Part shown: piece after piece, positions 5,362 to 9,606 of the stretch | How the letters are laid out: every line of letters starts with the position of its first letter | How positions within the stretch are numbered: the stretch's first letter is position 1 | From: an uncultured Actinomycetes bacterium | GTDB taxonomy: Bacteria > Actinomycetota > Actinomycetes > Nanopelagicales > Nanopelagicaceae | Length of the DNA: 9,606 bases | Direction of reading: 5' to 3' | Assembly (NCBI GenBank): GCA_903932885.1 | Contig: CAIZHT010000206.1 | Coordinates: 1-9,606, forward strand | Made by a program: the position numbers and the translations under genes | The notes under the pieces: generated by a model | The model's database searches: none | Told to the model about the DNA's origin: nothing | What the model saw: the letters and a program-made list of their open reading frames with translations, nothing else

Positions 5362-8300
5362 GTGGCCCTTACATCGAACTATCCGAAGGCACAAGGTTTA
5401 TACAACCCTGCCAACGAACACGATGCTTGTGGCGTTGCGATGGTTGCAACACTCAATAAAGTTGCAACGCATGAGATTGTTGAAAAGGCACTTACAGCGC
5501 TACGCAACCTTGAGCACCGTGGAGCATCAGGGGCCGAACCTGATAGCGGTGATGGTGCTGGAATTCTTATACGAGTACCTGATGCTTTCTATCAAGATGT
5601 CACCGATTTTGATCTCCCACGCGCTAATGCCTATGCAACTGGAATCGCATTCATCGCTCAAGGTGTAGAGCTTCGTCAAGAGATCGCAAAGATTGCCGAT
5701 GAAGAAGGTCTTGTTGTTCTTGGATGGCGCGATCTTCCAATCAATTCAGCATCTCTTGGTACGACCGCTCTTTCAGTGATGCCACGCTTCGAGCAACTTT
5801 TCATTGCTGGTAAGAATAAGGAAGAAGGAATTGTTTTAGATCGCCTTGCATTTGCACTTCGCAAGCGAGCAGAGCATGGTCTAGAGCTTTACTTCCCTTC
5901 ATTGTCATCACAAACAATTGTTTATAAGGGAATGCTTACAACTGGTCAGCTAGAAGATTTTTTCCCTGACCTTAGCGATGAGCGAGTTGTCTCACCTCTT
6001 GCACTTGTTCACTCACGCTTTTCCACCAATACTTTTCCTTCATGGCCATTAGCTCACCCGTACCGCTTCATCGCACACAATGGTGAAATCAATACAGTAA
6101 AGGGAAATCGCAATTGGATGCGCGCTCGCGAATCCTTACTAGCAAGTGAACTTATTCCTGGAAATTTAGATCGTCTCTTTCCGATTGTTGAAATGTCAGG
6201 TTCGGACTCAGCATCTTTCGACGAAGTTCTTGAACTGCTGTATTTGGGCGGACGTTCACTCCCACATGCAGTTCTCATGATGATTCCTGAGGCATGGGAA
6301 AATCACACATCGATGTCTCAGAAGCGTCGTGATTTTTACGCATTTCACGCATCTCTTATGGAGCCATGGGATGGACCAGCATGTGTGACTTTTACTGATG
6401 GACATCAAGTTGGCGCTGTTCTAGATCGCAATGGACTTCGTCCATCACGTTTCTGGGTAACAGATGATGGACTTGTTGTCCTCGCAAGTGAAGTTGGTGT
6501 ACTTGATATTCCTGCTGAAAAAGTTGTGCGCAAGGGCCGTTTGCAACCAGGAAAAATGTTCTTAGTAGATATTGAAGCAGGACGAATTATTGAAGATGAT
6601 GAAATCAAGGATCAGTTAGCTGATGCTGCGCCTTATGGTCAGTGGCTCCATGATGGAATCGTAAAACTCAATGATCTTCCAGCACGCGAACACATTATTT
6701 ATCCTCACTCCTCTGTTATCCGTCGCCAAAGAGCATTTGGTTATACAGAAGAAGATTTGCGCATTCTTATTACCCCAATGGCAAAAAATGGAATGGAACC
6801 ACTTGGTTCCATGGGTTCAGATTCACCCATAGCTGCACTCTCTGAAAAACCACGACTGATATTTGATTATTTCTCTCAACTATTTGCTCAAGTTACTAAT
6901 CCGCCATTAGATGCGATTCGCGAAGAATTAGTTACAAGCTTGGGAGGTTCTATCGGGCCAGAACATAACTTGTTGGATCCTGGTCCAGAATCTTGTCGTC
7001 AAATTTCCCTTGCATTCCCAGTCATCGACAATGATGAACTTGCAAAAATTATTCACGTCAATGTGGATGGCGAATACCCTGAACTTGAGGCATACGTTGT
7101 TCGTGGGCTCTTCCCAGTCAATGGCGATGGCAATGCGCTGCGAATTCGATTAGATGAAATCAAAAAAGAAGTAAGTGATGCCATTACTAATGGCGCACAC
7201 CTCATCATCCTCTCTGATCGCGATGGAGATGCAGAAGATGCTCCAATTCCTTCGCTACTTCTTACATCAGCTGTTCACCATCACTTGATTCGCGAAAAGA
7301 CTCGCACAAAAGTTGGTCTCGTCGTTGAGGCAGGAGATGTTCGTGAAGTTCACCATGTCGCACTCCTCATTGGTTATGGCGCAGCAGCAGTAAATCCATA
7401 TCTCGCGATGGAAAGCGCTGAAGACCTAGTACTTCAAGGTGTCATTACTGGAACAACACCTGAGAAGGCAGTTCGCAATCTCATCAAGAGTTTAGGAAAA
7501 GGCGTTCTCAAAGTAATGTCGAAGATGGGTATTTCAACGATTGCTTCCTACACGGGTGCGCAAGTCTTTGAAGCGATTGGACTTAGCCAAGAAGTTGTTG
7601 ATGAATTCTTTGTCGGTACAACATCTCGCTTAGGCGGCGTATCACTCGACATCATTGCTCAAGAAACAATTGCTCGCCATCACATTGCTTATCCGCCTGG
7701 GGGAGAGATACCAGGAACAAAGCGACTTCCAATCGGCGGGGAATATCAATGGCGTCGAGATGGTGAGCCACACTTGTTCAATCCAGAGACTGTATTTACG
7801 CTCCAGCATTCCACACGCAATAAGCGTTATGACATTTTCAAGCGGTATACAAGTTCAGTCAATGAACAGAGCAAAGAGTTGATGACACTGCGTGGTCTCT
7901 TTCAATTCAAAAATGGTTCCCAACCTTCAATTCCTATTGAAGAAGTGGAATCAGCTCGCTCAATAATTGCTCGATTCTCAACTGGTGCAATGTCTTACGG
8001 TTCTATTTCGCAAGAGGCGCATGAAACTCTTGCTATTGCAATGAATCGCCTCGGCGGAAAATCTAATACCGGTGAAGGTGGAGAAGATCCTTCTCGCTAT
8101 GTCGCAGAAAGTAATGGTGACTCGAAGCGCTCATCTATCAAGCAAGTGGCAAGTGGTCGCTTCGGTGTTACAAGTGATTACTTGGTCAATTCAGATGATA
8201 TTCAAATCAAAGTTGCACAAGGTGCAAAACCTGGTGAAGGTGGACAGCTGCCGGGAAACAAGGTTTACCCATGGATCGCAAAGGTTCGATACTCAACTCC

Positions 8301-9606
8301 AGGCGTAGGACTTATTTCACCGCCACCGCATCACGATATTTATTCGATTGAAGATCTTGCTCAACTCATTCATGACTTGAAGAATGCAAATAAGAATGCG
8401 CGTATTCACGTCAAACTAGTTGCAGAAGTTGGAGTTGGCACCGTGGCTGCAGGAGTGAGCAAGGCGCATGCCGATGTTGTGCTTATCTCTGGCCATGACG
8501 GCGGAACAGGTGCATCACCACTTACTTCACTCAAGCATGCAGGCGCTCCTTGGGAACTCGGTTTAGCTGAGACGCAGCAAACTCTTTTGCTCAATGGACT
8601 TCGCGATCGCATCGTTGTGCAAACAGATGGTCAACTCAAGACTGGTCGCGATGTTGTCATCGCAACACTTCTTGGAGCAGAAGAATTTGGTTTCGCAACT
8701 GCGCCATTAGTTGTCTCTGGTTGCATCATGATGCGCGTATGTCACTTAGATACATGTCCAGTCGGAGTTGCTACACAAAATCCTGAACTTCGTAAACGCT
8801 TTTCTGGTAAACCAGAATTCGTTGAAACATTCTTCGAATACATTGCTGAAGAAGTTCGTGAAATTTTGGCAGAGCTTGGCTTCCGTACATTGCAAGAAGC
8901 AATTGGTCGAGTTGAGTATTTAGATACTAAAGATGCGGTCAATCACTGGAAAGCAAGTGGACTCGATCTTTCTCCACTACTAGTTCGCCCAGAAGTAGAG
9001 AGTTCTCTGTACAACACTACAAAGCAAGATCATGGCTTAGCGGCTGCACTCGACAATAAGTTGATTGAATTAGCTGATGCTGCGCTTACAAAGTCTGAGC
9101 CAGTTCGAATCGATCTACCTGTTCGAAATGTGAATAGAACCGTTGGAACGATGTTGGGCGCAGAAGTAACTCGTCGCTTCGGGGGAGAAGGATTACCTGA
9201 GGGAACTATCGATATCACTCTTCATGGCTCTGCAGGACAATCATTAGGAGCATTTATTCCTCGTGGAATCGCAATTCGACTCTACGGTGATTCAAATGAT
9301 TATGTTGCAAAGGGAATATCAGGTGGACGTGTTGTAGTTCGCCCTGATGAGAAAGTTACATTCAAGTCAGGTGAGAATGTAATTGCTGGAAATGTTATTG
9401 GCTATGGCGCAACATCAGGTGAGATATTTATTCGCGGTGTGGTCGGTGAGCGATTCTGTGTTCGAAATTCTGGTGCAACTGCAGTAGTTGAAGGAATCGG
9501 CGACCATGGCTGCGAATACATGACTGGTGGAACCGTCGTAGTACTTGGTCGCACTGGTCGTAACTTTGCAGCAGGAATGTCTGGTGGTCGCGCATTTATG
9601 CTCGAT
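5362..9606 (+). CDS. gltB: Glutamate synthase (NADPH) large subunit, 3' end cut by window
   Basis: Converts glutamine and 2-oxoglutarate to two glutamates, with electrons from the GltD subunit. The frame is open for 1415 codons to the window edge; the family is about 1500 residues, so roughly 100 are missing. Domains in order: a 22-residue propeptide; class II glutamine amidotransferase with nucleophile C23 (EHDACGV), [13 protein letters not shown] (217-229) and AHNGEINT (238-245); a central domain with [14 protein letters not shown] and GSMGSDSP (482-489); the FMN synthase domain with GAMSYGSIS (875-883), PGEGGQLPG (957-965), K1018 and [11 protein letters not shown] (1043-1053); the 3Fe-4S cysteines C1121, C1127 and C1132 (CX5CX4C); and the C-terminal beta-helix domain beginning with HGSAGQSLG (1288-1296). 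Maturation should remove the propeptide to free C23. The start is GTG, supported by GGAG 9 bases upstream. No frameshift or lost key residue is seen. gltD is expected next. Confidence 0.98.
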   Translation, partial: MALTSNYPKAQGLYNPANEHDACGVAMVATLNKVATHEIVEKALTALRNLEHRGASGAEPDSGDGAGILIRVPDAFYQDVTDFDLPRANAYATGIAFIAQGVELRQEIAKIADEEGLVVLGWRDLPINSASLGTTALSVMPRFEQLFIAGKNKEEGIVLDRLAFALRKRAEHGLELYFPSLSSQTIVYKGMLTTGQLEDFFPDLSDERVVSPLALVHSRFSTNTFPSWPLAHPYRFIAHNGEINTVKGNRNWMRARESLLASELIPGNLDRLFPIVEMSGSDSASFDEVLELLYLGGRSLPHAVLMMIPEAWENHTSMSQKRRDFYAFHASLMEPWDGPACVTFTDGHQVGAVLDRNGLRPSRFWVTDDGLVVLASEVGVLDIPAEKVVRKGRLQPGKMFLVDIEAGRIIEDDEIKDQLADAAPYGQWLHDGIVKLNDLPAREHIIYPHSSVIRRQRAFGYTEEDLRILITPMAKNGMEPLGSMGSDSPIAALSEKPRLIFDYFSQLFAQVTNPPLDAIREELVTSLGGSIGPEHNLLDPGPESCRQISLAFPVIDNDELAKIIHVNVDGEYPELEAYVVRGLFPVNGDGNALRIRLDEIKKEVSDAITNGAHLIILSDRDGDAEDAPIPSLLLTSAVHHHLIREKTRTKVGLVVEAGDVREVHHVALLIGYGAAAVNPYLAMESAEDLVLQGVITGTTPEKAVRNLIKSLGKGVLKVMSKMGISTIASYTGAQVFEAIGLSQEVVDEFFVGTTSRLGGVSLDIIAQETIARHHIAYPPGGEIPGTKRLPIGGEYQWRRDGEPHLFNPETVFTLQHSTRNKRYDIFKRYTSSVNEQSKELMTLRGLFQFKNGSQPSIPIEEVESARSIIARFSTGAMSYGSISQEAHETLAIAMNRLGGKSNTGEGGEDPSRYVAESNGDSKRSSIKQVASGRFGVTSDYLVNSDDIQIKVAQGAKPGEGGQLPGNKVYPWIAKVRYSTPGVGLISPPPHHDIYSIEDLAQLIHDLKNANKNARIHVKLVAEVGVGTVAAGVSKAHADVVLISGHDGGTGASPLTSLKHAGAPWELGLAETQQTLLLNGLRDRIVVQTDGQLKTGRDVVIATLLGAEEFGFATAPLVVSGCIMMRVCHLDTCPVGVATQNPELRKRFSGKPEFVETFFEYIAEEVREILAELGFRTLQEAIGRVEYLDTKDAVNHWKASGLDLSPLLVRPEVESSLYNTTKQDHGLAAALDNKLIELADAALTKSEPVRIDLPVRNVNRTVGTMLGAEVTRRFGGEGLPEGTIDITLHGSAGQSLGAFIPRGIAIRLYGDSNDYVAKGISGGRVVVRPDEKVTFKSGENVIAGNVIGYGATSGEIFIRGVVGERFCVRNSGATAVVEGIGDHGCEYMTGGTVVVLGRTGRNFAAGMSGGRAFMLD

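Noticed and set aside
5423..5668. Alternative plus-strand frame of 81 residues at the gltB start
   Set aside because: It is out of frame with the clear GltB glutaminase domain, whose motifs read without interruption from 5362.
1..9606. CRISPR, transposon, tRNA/rRNA, toxin-antitoxin or defence-like modules
   Set aside because: I saw no spaced direct repeats, terminal repeats, cloverleaf-like sequence or matching proteins; nearly all bases are taken by ordinary housekeeping genes.

Overview
The window is a single-strand (+) block of core metabolic and envelope genes, almost certainly from an actinobacterium. Gene order is the evidence: tail of the trp-region membrane protein, trpC, trpB, trpA, a membrane-anchored DsbA-like thioredoxin, lgt, a VIT/CCC1-family protein, then gltB. 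From memory, this matches the order around trpCBA-lgt-gltBD in Streptomyces and relatives. Base composition looks moderate rather than GC-rich (many GCA, GGA, GAA and AAT codons; judged by eye). With the very tight gene packing, this suggests a streamlined low-GC actinobacterium, such as the freshwater acI/Nanopelagicales group. That placement is an inference from style and synteny, not a database match.

Layout: (1) 2-3045, tryptophan operon end. The last 53 codons of a membrane protein overlap trpC by 4 bases; trpC, trpB and trpA follow with gaps of 9 and 2 bases. A 100-base gap follows, holding a perfect 10-base palindrome and a weak candidate promoter. (2) 3046-5242, envelope cassette. DsbA-like protein, Lgt and VIT-family transporter follow with gaps of only 4 and 3 bases, so they are probably co-transcribed and coupled. 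(3) 5243-5361, a 119-base leader with two potential stem-loops, the second directly next to the gltB ribosome-binding site. (4) 5362-9606, gltB, the large subunit of glutamate synthase. It is open through 1415 codons and cut by the window edge about 100 residues before its expected end.

How the genes work together: TrpC makes indole-3-glycerol phosphate, and TrpA and TrpB convert it with serine to tryptophan. The extracytoplasmic thioredoxin and Lgt both act on exported proteins (disulfide chemistry, lipoprotein acylation). The VIT-family protein probably moves Fe2+ or Mn2+ out of the cytoplasm. GltB makes glutamate from glutamine and 2-oxoglutarate and needs GltD, which should lie just downstream.

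I found no RNA genes, mobile elements, CRISPR arrays or phage genes. All genes look intact and ordinary for their families, and I see no undescribed multi-gene system. The best leads are the structured gltB leader, a missing E. coli-type histidine in Lgt, and the conserved tail of the trp-region membrane protein.
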